From: JALZIF01 sp964584905
GTDB taxonomy: Bacteria > Gemmatimonadota > Gemmatimonadetes > Gemmatimonadales > Gemmatimonadaceae
DNA: 26,894 nucleotides
Direction of reading: 5' to 3'
NCBI GenBank assembly: GCA_964584905.1
Contig: CAZPCC010000256.1
Location: forward strand, 1-26,894
Position 1 is the stretch's first letter; the number at the start of each line of letters is the position of its first letter. Positions 6,888-15,524 of the stretch are shown here, piece by piece. Position numbers and translations under genes: made by a program. The notes under the pieces are model-generated. The model was not told the origin of the DNA. It searched no databases and saw only the letters and a program-made list of their open reading frames with translations.

Positions 6888-9800
6888 TCAACGCCGGCGA
6901 ACGACGCGCGAGTTGAACTCGCGGTTATAGCGCTGACGTGCCTCATCCACCGGATACGCCTCACCCTTCGCGTAAGGGTATTCGCGGATCCCGTGGAACG
7001 GGAGCGGATCGACCGTATTTCCAAACGCGGTGTTCATGTCGGCGTCCTTGATCCAACCCACTGTGAACAGGAGAAAAGTCCTCGTCCAGCCGCTGGGTGG
7101 CGGGGCCGCCGACGCCGCGTCGAACTCCACCGTCATCTCATCACCGGGAGCCATGATGACGTACATGTCGTCAGGCTTCTCGAGCAACGGCAACACGTCA
7201 CCGTACCTTGTAAACGCGCCCTCGATAGGCCGCCAGGGATGCTGGCGGCTCACGCTGTCGTAGTCGAACCAGTGCGGGCCGTAGCGGCCGCCCTTTCGAT
7301 ACATCCGCGAGTAGCCGCGGAAATGCAGGTCGGCCGCCGCGCGATTCAGGTCGCTGACTCGAACCGAAGCAGCGGGCAACTCGGTGCCGATGAACGCGTG
7401 ATCCCAGTAGATCTGCAGGTTGGTACGAATGCGAACGTGGCGATCGGCGGTCGGAAAAATGCCCGCCAGGTCTATTACGATTGTCTTGTCCTTGCCGGAT
7501 GGGAAACCCAGGTCGGCGATGGCTGTAGTCCATCGGCCGCGCGCATCACGCACTTCAAGTGACGGCAGCATCGCCGACAGATCGGACCGCTGCGACAAAG
7601 CGACGTTGATGCTTGCGTCTGTCGGGTAGATCCAGCCCCTTAGGAAGAGCGCCGAGCCCGGGCGGCCGGCCTCCGGGCCCAGATCGAGCACGAGATCGTG
7701 AGGCTCGACCAGTCCCTGATACTCGAGCGGCGTCAAGCCGGAAACGTACACGTCGTCGCGTTCGCGCAGCGCGGCGAGAACATCGTTGCCGCGTCCGTCG
7801 ACCGCCGAGCGCGGCGCACGCGGATTGACGATCGGGAAGAGGCGCAGAGTGGTCGGCGCCGGCGGTACGAATCGCTCATCGACGAAAACCTCAACCGAGT
7901 CGGGATGATCGACGGCCAGTAGTCTCATCTCGTCAACGTAGGCCGTCTCCCACAGCTCTTCGGTGAGCTGCAGAACGTATCTGCCGTTCCTCGGCTCGAG
8001 CGCGCTGCCGGGAATGCGCAGATACTCCTGCGAGGCGGCCGCCGGGGCGTACGCCCGGGCCCCTCCTCCCATTATGCCTACCGGCATGCCAAGCGCGCTC
8101 CGCCACATGACATCGGTGACGAAGCGAAAGCCGGTCCCATCCCACGTGTAGAGGAAGGGACAGGATCCCTTGAGCGCCTCCAGCTCGAGCACATCCTCGT
8201 CGGTTCCGGGCAGATACACAGTCTGTGGAACGCCGTTAGGCCATACTATCCGGACGACGTCGGCCTTGAGGTGCGGACCAAGCCCGAAGTGGGTGATCCG
8301 GTCGGTTACGACGCGCGCCTGTCGGATATCGCCCGCTCGAAGCTCTATCCTGGCCCCGATGCCGAAGCTGTTGTTCTTGCCGCTGCCGGTGCCCAGCGCC
8401 GCAAGCTGGACACGGCTCGCCATCCGCGTGTTGCCCCCTTCATTTCGCAACAGGTAGGTGCCGGCGGACCCACCTATGATGAGGTCCTGGTCGCCATCCT
8501 CGTCGATATCACCAGCGAGGATCGCTGCGCCGGCCCGCACGGTAGGAGGGAGCAGCTCGGAGCGGTCCTCGAATCTTCCAGTACCATCGTTGCGCAGGAG
8601 AAACACGCCGCGGCCGTCCGGTGTGCCCGGCGTCCCGGCCACCACGAGATCCAGCCAGCCATCGTTGTCGAAGTCCACGAACTCAGCCGCCGCTGCCGTG
8701 AGCCCGCGTAGTGCAGCCATGGCAGACGCCGAGCGGTCATCGCGAGTGAATGTTCCCTCGCGGCCGTTGCGCCACAGGACAGGCGCGCTTCCATCGGTGT
8801 GCGCGGTCACGATATCGAAGAGACCGTCGTTATCGTAGTCGCCAACAGCAGCGGCACCTGAGCTTCCGTGCCTGGCGAGTCCGGCCTCCTCCGTCACATC
8901 GGCGAACCGACCACCACCCAGATTCCGAAAAAGGACGTTGGATGTATCGGCGTGCGCGATGAAGAGATCGATGCGGCCATCATCATCGAAATCGGCGAAG
9001 CGGATGGACCTCGCGTCGCCGCTTCCGGCGAGCCCCATGCTGGCCGCGGATTCGCTGAACGTGCCATCCAGGTTGTTGCGATACACGACGCGCTCCGCGC
9101 TTCCCGCCATCAGAAGATCGAGGTCTCCATCGTGATCGAGATCCACGAACTCGGCGTGACGCGCGCCCGCCGCGTTGAAGGTGCCCTCGAGCGCCGACAC
9201 ATTCTCGAGCGCGCCACCGCCCGTGTTCCGCAGCAGGCGCGCCTGGCCAGACGCGGTTACGACCAGCAGGTCGAGCCAGCCGTCGTTGTCCACATCCGCG
9301 AACGTCGCCAGCCTTGCGGGGGCATCCAGCGCGATACCGGTGCGCTCGGTAACGTCGAAGACGTAACCACCCTGCACTCCGTAAAGCACCGAGCCGACGA
9401 AGAGATCGTTGGTACCGTCGCCATAGACATCGCCTAACGCTATCGCCGCTACGGCAGGGGGCGATCCGGCCGGTGCGCTGGAGGCAGAAGGCGCCGCGGG
9501 ATCCGGAAGGCCCGCGTCGCTCGTCACATCCACGAATCGAGGCGCATCCTCCGCGGAGGGCCTGAATCCCGTTCCGAGCATGGCGATCAACGACTGCGGC
9601 TCGAATGTCAGGATCGGGCGGCCGACGAGCGGCCCCTCCACCCACTTCACCTCTTCGAGCGCAGCCTGATATGGAACAGTGAGCTGTACGATTCGAACAA
9701 GACGATCGAGCGATGCTCGCGCTTCTTCGGGCCTGCCGCTACGCAGTGCAAGAATCGTCTCTTCCAACCCTTCCCTCGCTTCGTCAGGCAGCTCCGGCGG

Positions 9801-10412
9801 CAGTCGTCGTATCTCCTCGAGCTGGCCAATCGCACGGTCGGCATCGCCCTCGCCGACGGCGATGTCCACGATCTCGAGCCGCACGGCTACGTTCGCAGGC
9901 TCCAGGGCGAGCACCTGCTCCAGTAGTTCCTTGCGCCGGCTCCGCTCCCGATTGCCAGGCGCTCCGGCTTCAAGCTCCGCGAGCGCGTAAAGTACGCGCG
10001 ATTGGTCAGCTCCGTCGCGAGGCAGCTCCTCGAGCAGCTGGCGCGCCTCGTCGGCTCGATCGGTTAGCGAGTACAGCCTGGCCATTGTCAGCGCCACATC
10101 CGTGCGATCCGGTGCCAGGCTGCGCGCGCGATCGAGGTGTCGTTCCGCGTCCTCGTAGCGGCCACCGCGCAGATAGGTGAGGCCGAGGTTGGCATGGCCT
10201 GTCGGATCGCGCGGCGCCAGCTCGACGACTTTCTGGAACTCGGCTTCCGCCTCCGGCAGTTGATCGCGCCGGAGGAAACCGACGCCGGTCGAATGCGCGA
10301 CTACTGCATCGGCTCGTCGTGCCGCAGCCTCACCGGCGTCTTCGCGACAGCCGAGGAGGAACAGAGCGGCGAAAAGGGTAAACAGGCACCGGTGTCCTGG
10401 CGAACTCTTCAT
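6888..10412 (-). CDS. Large lipoprotein: TPR repeats, seven-blade FG-GAP propeller, ASPIC domain, long C-terminal domain
   Basis: A 1174-residue exported lipoprotein (lipobox LLGC, C22), first gene of the operon. Residues about 38-245 are tetratricopeptide repeats (for example GHANLGLTYLRGGRYEDAE), a protein-binding scaffold. Residues about 320-660 hold seven FG-GAP/VCBS blades with calcium loops near 330, 373, 424, 475, 526, 581 and 635. An ASPIC/UnbV domain follows (about 665-745: GIGARIELR, THFGLG, VRIVWPNG). The last 420 residues, beginning KGSCPFLYTWDG, form a separate domain with repeated W/Y/F-rich beta patterns. I recognise this block only as something that recurs in large TPR/FG-GAP proteins; its function is unknown to me. 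The stop lies four bases before the UnbV-like start, so the products are probably made together. Likely a membrane-tethered scaffold. The start ATG directly precedes the signal peptide. Confidence 0.88.
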   Translation of the reverse strand: MKSSPGHRCLFTLFAALFLLGCREDAGEAAARRADAVVAHSTGVGFLRRDQLPEAEAEFQKVVELAPRDPTGHANLGLTYLRGGRYEDAERHLDRARSLAPDRTDVALTMARLYSLTDRADEARQLLEELPRDGADQSRVLYALAELEAGAPGNRERSRRKELLEQVLALEPANVAVRLEIVDIAVGEGDADRAIGQLEEIRRLPPELPDEAREGLEETILALRSGRPEEARASLDRLVRIVQLTVPYQAALEEVKWVEGPLVGRPILTFEPQSLIAMLGTGFRPSAEDAPRFVDVTSDAGLPDPAAPSASSAPAGSPPAVAAIALGDVYGDGTNDLFVGSVLYGVQGGYVFDVTERTGIALDAPARLATFADVDNDGWLDLLVVTASGQARLLRNTGGGALENVSALEGTFNAAGARHAEFVDLDHDGDLDLLMAGSAERVVYRNNLDGTFSESAASMGLAGSGDARSIRFADFDDDGRIDLFIAHADTSNVLFRNLGGGRFADVTEEAGLARHGSSGAAAVGDYDNDGLFDIVTAHTDGSAPVLWRNGREGTFTRDDRSASAMAALRGLTAAAAEFVDFDNDGWLDLVVAGTPGTPDGRGVFLLRNDGTGRFEDRSELLPPTVRAGAAILAGDIDEDGDQDLIIGGSAGTYLLRNEGGNTRMASRVQLAALGTGSGKNNSFGIGARIELRAGDIRQARVVTDRITHFGLGPHLKADVVRIVWPNGVPQTVYLPGTDEDVLELEALKGSCPFLYTWDGTGFRFVTDVMWRSALGMPVGIMGGGARAYAPAAASQEYLRIPGSALEPRNGRYVLQLTEELWETAYVDEMRLLAVDHPDSVEVFVDERFVPPAPTTLRLFPIVNPRAPRSAVDGRGNDVLAALRERDDVYVSGLTPLEYQGLVEPHDLVLDLGPEAGRPGSALFLRGWIYPTDASINVALSQRSDLSAMLPSLEVRDARGRWTTAIADLGFPSGKDKTIVIDLAGIFPTADRHVRIRTNLQIYWDHAFIGTELPAASVRVSDLNRAAADLHFRGYSRMYRKGGRYGPHWFDYDSVSRQHPWRPIEGAFTRYGDVLPLLEKPDDMYVIMAPGDEMTVEFDAASAAPPPSGWTRTFLLFTVGWIKDADMNTAFGNTVDPLPFHGIREYPYAKGEAYPVDEARQRYNREFNSRVVRRR

Positions 10413-10617
10413 TGGTTGAACCCCGCATCAGCGGGCACATGATACACGGCGAATAAGCAGCCGGCGTGAGGTTCCGGTTGGCGAACTTTTGATCGCAAGT
10501 ACCGATGGAGCATGCCGTTGCGTTCAGGAGCGCTTCAGGGAGAACTGCGGATACTCGGAATATACCTGAATGCTCGAGCCGGATAGAGACGCAGTTCGCC
10601 GCCAACTCTGCTCGTCC

Positions 10618-10692
10618 CTCCTATTGGAGAGCGCCATTGGGAAACCGGCTCGCGCGCCTCCACGTATGGTGGAGCAGTCCCGTGCCGGGAGG
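10618..10692 (+). promoter_or_regulatory. Two small stem-loops and a strong ribosome site in the leader of the 10700 gene
   Basis: The 287-base gap 10413-10699 between divergent genes holds no gene I can support and no convincing -35/-10 pair for either side. Next to the plus-strand gene are two perfect small hairpins: CTCC-TATT-GGAG (10618-10629) and CTCCAC-GTATG-GTGGAG (10658-10674). The ribosome site GGGAGG ends at 10692, seven bases before the ATG. Each hairpin carries a CTCC that could also pair with this site, so a translational switch is conceivable but unproven. Confidence 0.3.
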
Positions 10693-10699
10693 ATGAATC

Positions 10700-11029
10700 A
10701 TGGATAGTGATGTGATGGCATTCGCGCAGGTTATGGCGGTGATCCTGGCCTCCCTTGCCGTGCTGGCCGGGGTGGCGATAGGCGCACGATTCTTCTGGCG
10801 AATCGGTTCAGGCGTTGGCGGGCCGGCCATCCCAGCGTCGACGAGCGCCGAGGAGCTGCAGAGACTGCAGAACGCGGTCGACGCCATTGCCATCGAGGTT
10901 GAGCGGATCTCCGAAGCGCAGCGGTTCACCGTGACGCTGCTCAGCGACCGGCTGCCGCCGCATGGTACGGAAGAACTTCACGAGCTGCCTTCCCGCGGTA
11001 AACGCGCGCGCGCCGACACACCTAACTAG
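10700..11029 (+). CDS. Small single-span membrane protein with coiled coil, unknown function
   Basis: A 109-residue protein I do not recognise as a named family. It has one clear membrane segment (about residues 7-33, from AFAQVMAVILASLAVLAG to FFW), a short Gly/Pro linker and a predicted coiled coil (about residues 48-85) with leucines and isoleucines in heptad spacing (EELQRLQNAVDAIAIEVERI). It ends in a basic tail (SRGKRARADTPN). The gene is well supported: GGAGG lies seven bases before the ATG and the codon use matches its neighbours. It stands alone, divergent from the large TPR/FG-GAP operon and convergent with the oxidoreductase at 11126. A membrane-anchored coiled coil with a cytosolic tail suggests an assembly or scaffold role, but nothing in the sequence identifies it. 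Confidence 0.7.
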   Translation: MDSDVMAFAQVMAVILASLAVLAGVAIGARFFWRIGSGVGGPAIPASTSAEELQRLQNAVDAIAIEVERISEAQRFTVTLLSDRLPPHGTEELHELPSRGKRARADTPN

Positions 11030-11125
11030 GACAGAACGTCGCGAACGGCTTCCGGCGCGGCGGGGTGGAGAAGGCACGACCGGCACCCATAACCTTGAAA
11101 CCGTGACGCGCGCGCCGACTAGCGA

Positions 11126-12190
11126 TCAGGCCACGTCCTCCCTCCGCACACCCTGCTGCTCGAGGATGAAGTCGGCACCGAACGCGCGCGACGGCGTCTG
11201 AAATCCGGTGGCGATGCCACCGGCGAGCACGCGGCGCGCCGAGGCGATCGCCGTGCGTGCGGTGAGCGTGTAGCCCTCCGGCGCAGTGAGGCGTGAGACC
11301 GCGTTGCGTCCTTCCGCGTTCCGCACCTCTCCCCAGAAACGGCTCTCGCCGCTGGCGCGGCTTGCATCGCTGGGTCCGGGCTTCCGCGCCCGCGCGCGCC
11401 TTACGAGCCAGCGCCGCACCGGACCTGACGACAGCAGCCATCCGAGCCGGCGGCTGATCATGAGCGAGCGACGCATCGCCGGCGTCATCGCCATGTAGAC
11501 CTCGACGTTCGGGATCCCGGTGCTGTGCCAGGCGGTCGAAACGTCTCCCCAGGGTATTGTCACCGCCAGCGAGAGCGAACCATCTCCGAAGTCGATCCGG
11601 CGTGAGCGCCAGGCCGCCGGCACCGACACCAGGCGCCCGTCCCTCCGCACGGTACCGCTGGAGCCGGCGTTATTCGCGATGGTGGTTGCCGTGCCGCGTG
11701 ACACGCCGCCCAACCCGCGGAAGGCAAGGGCGAGTTGCGTCGCGCCGGGGAGGCGGCGGGCAAGGTGCGCGGCGAGGCAGTCGGATGGGACCACGTCGAA
11801 CCCCACGCCCGGCAGCAGCGTTATACCCGAATTGCGCCCCTCTCCGTCGCGCGCGGCGATGGCTTCGAACACCGCCAGCTCGCCGGTGATGTCCAGATAG
11901 TGAACACCGCGCCGCAGGCAAGCGTCGACCATGGGACGCGAGGTGTGAATGAACGGGCCGGCGCAGTGCAGCACGACACGTGCGCCCTCGAGCGCCGCAT
12001 CCAGCCTGCCTGGGTCGTCGAGTGACGCGCCGCGGTGCTCGAGTCCATGTGGGGCGGCAACCGCGGCCAGTGCGTCTGAATCACGCCCAGCGAGCACGGG
12101 ACGCAGTCCGGCGGCGAGCGCCTCGCTCACCACCAACCTGCCGGTGTACCCGTAGGCACCATAAACGAGCAAGGACGTGGAATCGGACAT
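11126..12190 (-). CDS. Saccharopine-dehydrogenase-like NAD(P)-dependent oxidoreductase / trans-acting enoyl reductase family
   Basis: A 354-residue protein with an N-terminal Rossmann fold: VYGAYGYTGRLVV (about residues 8-20) carries the glycine-rich dinucleotide loop, followed by LAGRD at the end of strand 2, HCAGPF and a GVHYLDITGE segment. These are typical of the saccharopine-dehydrogenase-like group that includes mycobacterial trans-acting enoyl reductases. The C-terminal half holds the substrate domain with GGVSRGTATT. The start at 12190 gives the usual short N-terminus before the first strand; an earlier in-frame start at 12247 would add 19 residues with no support. The gene stands alone, divergent from the SLC13 transporter by 196 bases in which I see no clear promoter. 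True lysine metabolism is unlikely; a lipid or polyketide reductase role is possible but the substrate cannot be read. Confidence 0.82.
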   Translation of the reverse strand: MSDSTSLLVYGAYGYTGRLVVSEALAAGLRPVLAGRDSDALAAVAAPHGLEHRGASLDDPGRLDAALEGARVVLHCAGPFIHTSRPMVDACLRRGVHYLDITGELAVFEAIAARDGEGRNSGITLLPGVGFDVVPSDCLAAHLARRLPGATQLALAFRGLGGVSRGTATTIANNAGSSGTVRRDGRLVSVPAAWRSRRIDFGDGSLSLAVTIPWGDVSTAWHSTGIPNVEVYMAMTPAMRRSLMISRRLGWLLSSGPVRRWLVRRARARKPGPSDASRASGESRFWGEVRNAEGRNAVSRLTAPEGYTLTARTAIASARRVLAGGIATGFQTPSRAFGADFILEQQGVRREDVA

Positions 12191-12386
12191 GGCGAAAAAG
12201 GTGCGAGGCATTACCGCCGAAGGCCAGTAGCTGGATAGCAGCCGCAAGGGGTATTTTCACCTCTTCCTGGCGCACTCCTGCGGCACCGCATGTCGCGCCC
12301 CCGTCACCGCTCTCGCCGATCATGCCGCGATTCGAACTCGAGGTGACGCGGAACTCCGAACGTCCCGAAATCGCACAGGTGGCTGC

Positions 12387-14177
12387 GTGACGGCGCCCAT
12401 CGCGCTCACGCTCGGCATAACGCTCGCCGCCCTTGCGCTGTTCATCTGGAATCGGCTTCCGGTCGAGGTAGTCGCGCTGCTCGTCCTCGCAGCGCTGATT
12501 CTCACCGGCCTCGTGACACCGCAACAAGGGCTGACGGGGTTCTCGAACGAGGCGACCATCGTTGTCGGCTTGATGCTCGTGCTCTCGATAGGGCTCGTGC
12601 GCACCGGAGCAGTCGATGTGCTGGGACGAAAAATGGCGGCTGTCGCCGGCAAGAGCGAGACGCGACTGCTCGTCGCGATCATCGTGTTCATCGTGCCCGT
12701 AAGCGCCCTGATCAACAACACGGCCGCCGTCGCAATCCTGCTGCCTATCGTTCTCGGGTTATGCCGGTCGCTGAAGATCGCCCCCTCCCGCCTCCTGATG
12801 CCGCTCTCGTTCGCGAGTCAGCTGGGCGGGACGATCACCCTGATTGGCACGAGCACGAACCTTCTCGTCGCCGGCCTCGTTCTGGCGGCCGGGCTTCCCC
12901 GAATAGGGCTATTCGACATGACGGCGCCGGCCGCGATCCTTACCGCGATCGGCGTCATGTACATGCTGACAATCGGCCGTTGGCTGACCCCCGCGCGCGA
13001 GGGGCCAGCCGGGTTGATAGAGAGCTACGACTTGCGGGAGTATCTCACCGCGCTGAAGGTCGGCGGCGACTCGAGGCTAGTGGGCCGGAGCCTGGCGGAG
13101 GCGCGGTTCGGCGAGCAGCACGGGCTTCAGATCGTCGAGGTAAGAAGGCAGACTGGTGAGCGCATAGTGCCGCCATCGGGAGGCACCGTCATACACGCCG
13201 ACGACGAACTGGTAGTGACGGGGCGTGTGCAGGACATTGCCCGCATCGAGGAGGCGGAGCACCTGACTATCGTAGGATCGCTGCCTGAGCTGGAACCGAA
13301 GATCGAAGTCAGGGATGAGGAGGCACCGCACCTGGCGGAGCTGCTCGTTCCACTCGGCTCCCATGCGGTTGGGAAAACCGTGAAGCAGCTCGATCTGCGA
13401 CGCCACTACGGTGTGAACGCCCTCGCGCTGCAGCGACATGGTCAGCCGGTGCACGAACCCGTTGGGAAGGTACGGCTCGCTCCCGGGGACCTGCTGCTCA
13501 CGCAGGGAAAGAGCGAGGCGCTCAAGGCCCTGCATGCCGCGGGTGAATTGGCGCTGCTGGGCGCGGTTAAGCTTCCAGCCCGCCGTCCGGGGAAAGTCGT
13601 GCACGCGATCGTCATCATGGCGCTGGTGGTTGCCCTGCCCGCGTTGGGAGTCACGACGATACTCGTTTCGGCCTTTCTCGGAGCATTGGCGATGGTGCTC
13701 ACCGGATGCCTGACGACTAAGGAGGCTTACGAGGATCTGGACTGGTCGGTGGTCGTCCTGCTTGCGGCGATCATCCCGCTCGGCCTCGCAATGCGCGATA
13801 CGGGAACCGCGGATTGGATAGCGCACGAGCTGCTGGCGATCGTGAAGCCACTGGGACCGCACGGGGTTCTCGCGGCGGTCTACGTGCTTGCGGTGCTGCT
13901 TACGTCGGTAATAAGCAACAACGCCGCGGCTCTGGTGCTCGCACCGGTGGCGATCGCCACCGCCAACGAGCTGTCGATATCGCCGATGCCCTTCATCATC
14001 GGCGTCATGTTCGCGGCCTCGAGCAGCTTCATCACGCCTATCGGGTATCAGACCAATACGTTCATCTACGGGCCCGGCGGCTACCGGTTCAGCGACTTCC
14101 TGCGCGTGGGGGCACCGCTGAATCTGATCCTGGCCGTCGCATCCACTGTCATCATCCCCTGGTTCTTTCCTTTTTGA
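12387..14177 (+). CDS. SLC13/DASS-family permease with two internal TrkA-C domains
   Basis: A 596-residue ion-transporter-superfamily permease. The two membrane halves (about residues 1-200 and 400-596) carry the paired hairpin signatures of the family: INNTAAV (109-115) with IGTSTNLLV (153-161), and ISNNAAALVLAP (509-520) with TPIGYQTNTFIYGPGG. Between them lie two cytosolic TrkA-C/RCK-C domains (about 216-298 and 316-390), each with a G..L......G..V..L.R pattern. This architecture is known from sulfate and dicarboxylate permeases with sodium coupling, so an anion such as sulfate or a dicarboxylate is the likely cargo; the exact substrate is not readable. The start is GTG at 12387 with AGGTGG ten bases upstream, and no earlier in-frame start exists. 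It converges with the MFS gene at 14238. The 60 bases between them show no hairpin with a T-tract. Confidence 0.88.
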   Translation: MTAPIALTLGITLAALALFIWNRLPVEVVALLVLAALILTGLVTPQQGLTGFSNEATIVVGLMLVLSIGLVRTGAVDVLGRKMAAVAGKSETRLLVAIIVFIVPVSALINNTAAVAILLPIVLGLCRSLKIAPSRLLMPLSFASQLGGTITLIGTSTNLLVAGLVLAAGLPRIGLFDMTAPAAILTAIGVMYMLTIGRWLTPAREGPAGLIESYDLREYLTALKVGGDSRLVGRSLAEARFGEQHGLQIVEVRRQTGERIVPPSGGTVIHADDELVVTGRVQDIARIEEAEHLTIVGSLPELEPKIEVRDEEAPHLAELLVPLGSHAVGKTVKQLDLRRHYGVNALALQRHGQPVHEPVGKVRLAPGDLLLTQGKSEALKALHAAGELALLGAVKLPARRPGKVVHAIVIMALVVALPALGVTTILVSAFLGALAMVLTGCLTTKEAYEDLDWSVVVLLAAIIPLGLAMRDTGTADWIAHELLAIVKPLGPHGVLAAVYVLAVLLTSVISNNAAALVLAPVAIATANELSISPMPFIIGVMFAASSSFITPIGYQTNTFIYGPGGYRFSDFLRVGAPLNLILAVASTVIIPWFFPF

Positions 14178-14237
14178 AGGGCCAGTGGACCGTACGGGAA
14201 GCTCGCGGCTTGCGCGGGCCTCATCTTCGTAAGGCGA

Positions 14238-15503
14238 CTACCAAGAGCGCGTCGAGGCGTTCCGATGCGTCTCCGGCATCCGCCACATGACGAGCAGGCC
14301 AGATCCGATCGTCAACATCGCCACGATCTGGATGGCTGAAGGTATCCCCAGGCGATCGGCCGCCATGCCGGAGACTACCGCACCCACGACGTAACCGCTG
14401 TCTCGCCAGAGGCGGTACATGCCGACTGCCGAGCCGCGCCATTGAGGGTGCGCGGTGTCGCCAATGCTTGCCAGAAGTGTCGGATACACCATCGCCGTGC
14501 CGACACCCAGCGCGGCAGAAGCGGCGGCCCATCCGCCAAAGTCGGTCATCTTCGCCAGAGCGAACAGTGCGCCGCCCTGTAGCAGCATGCCACCCACGAT
14601 GAGCCACTTGCGGCCATAGCGATCGGATAGTGGTCCAGTCGCGAGCTGAAGAACTCCCCACACGGCGGGATAGATGAAGGCGAGCGTACCGATCTCGGAC
14701 ACGGTCAGCCCCGCCGCCGCGAAGAAGAGCGGAAACAATCCCCAGGCCAGTCCGTCGTTCAGATTGTTGACGAGTCCCGCCTGACTAATGCTCGAGAGTG
14801 CCGGATCGCTCCAGGTCATTCGGAACAGGGCGCGGGTGCCGGGTCGCTCCGCGTTTCCCTGGGGGGCAACCTCTCTCTCGCGAAGGCGCCCCTCGAGCGC
14901 CGCGTGAGGCTCGGTTTCCCGAACGAACAGGACGACGACCACGATCGCGGCCACTGTGATCGCAATGCCGAGATAGAAAGGCTCCGGACGCAGTCCGTAG
15001 CGTGCCGCAAGGTAACCCGTCGCCAGCGCAGCCAGCGCGACCGCAAGGTAGCCAGCGAATTCGTTGAGACCCATTGCGAGTCCGCGTTGCCGCGGCCCCA
15101 CGAGATCGACCTTCATGATGACGGTCGTCGACCATGTGAGGCCCTGATTTATGCCTAGCAGCACGTTCGCAAACACGATCCAGGACCACGATGGCGCCCA
15201 GATGACCAGGAATGGGACAGGCACCGCGAAGAGCCAGCCGGCTATTAGGACGCGACGACGACCGTGAACATCGCCGAGGCGGCCGGCGACGAGGTTGGTC
15301 ACCGCCTTCACCGCTCCGAACGTAGCGATGAACGACATCGCGGCACTGGTCGAGGCGAGGCCGAACTCCTGCTCGGCGAGCAGTGGCAACACCGTTCGCT
15401 CGATCCCGACCATCGCCCCCACGAACGCGTTGACGAGGACGAGCAGCCAGAACTGGCGCCAGTTCTCGCGGAGTCCAAGCACGACTCCGGCGGCCGGCGC
15501 CAT
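14238..15503 (-). CDS. MFS transporter, third gene of the sulfur-response operon
   Basis: A 421-residue major facilitator with twelve expected membrane segments. Motif A is present in both halves: GRLGDVHGRRRVLIAG after helix 2 and GPLSDRYGRKWLIVGG after helix 8. A polar central loop (about residues 205-235, rich in E and R) separates the halves. The start is taken at ATG 15503; a GTG directly before it is equally possible and adds one residue. It lies 21 bases downstream of the metallohydrolase gene and probably shares its mRNA, since no promoter is seen in the gap. In related ArsR-rhodanese operons a membrane exporter for sulfite or other oxidised sulfur is common; by analogy this protein may move a sulfur product, but MFS sequence alone does not give the substrate. 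Confidence 0.82.
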   Translation of the reverse strand: MAPAAGVVLGLRENWRQFWLLVLVNAFVGAMVGIERTVLPLLAEQEFGLASTSAAMSFIATFGAVKAVTNLVAGRLGDVHGRRRVLIAGWLFAVPVPFLVIWAPSWSWIVFANVLLGINQGLTWSTTVIMKVDLVGPRQRGLAMGLNEFAGYLAVALAALATGYLAARYGLRPEPFYLGIAITVAAIVVVVLFVRETEPHAALEGRLREREVAPQGNAERPGTRALFRMTWSDPALSSISQAGLVNNLNDGLAWGLFPLFFAAAGLTVSEIGTLAFIYPAVWGVLQLATGPLSDRYGRKWLIVGGMLLQGGALFALAKMTDFGGWAAASAALGVGTAMVYPTLLASIGDTAHPQWRGSAVGMYRLWRDSGYVVGAVVSGMAADRLGIPSAIQIVAMLTIGSGLLVMWRMPETHRNASTRSW

Positions 15504-15524
15504 CACCGCGCTGTGTGCATCAGA

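Noticed and set aside
4231..10412. Enediyne biosynthesis cluster
   Set aside because: Only UnbU- and UnbV-like genes are present; no enediyne polyketide synthase, thioesterase or tailoring enzyme is in the window.
10555..10590. Promoter of the large TPR operon with TATATT on the minus strand
   Set aside because: The -10-like box has no acceptable -35 partner and would give a leader of about 140 bases; not convincing.
12320..12390. Small open frame ending at the transporter start (GTGA)
   Set aside because: Only about 22 residues would start from the nearest ATG, there is no ribosome site and no family pattern.
13077..13862. Minus-strand open frame inside the SLC13 transporter
   Set aside because: Shadow of the TrkA-C and membrane region; no ribosome site or domain.
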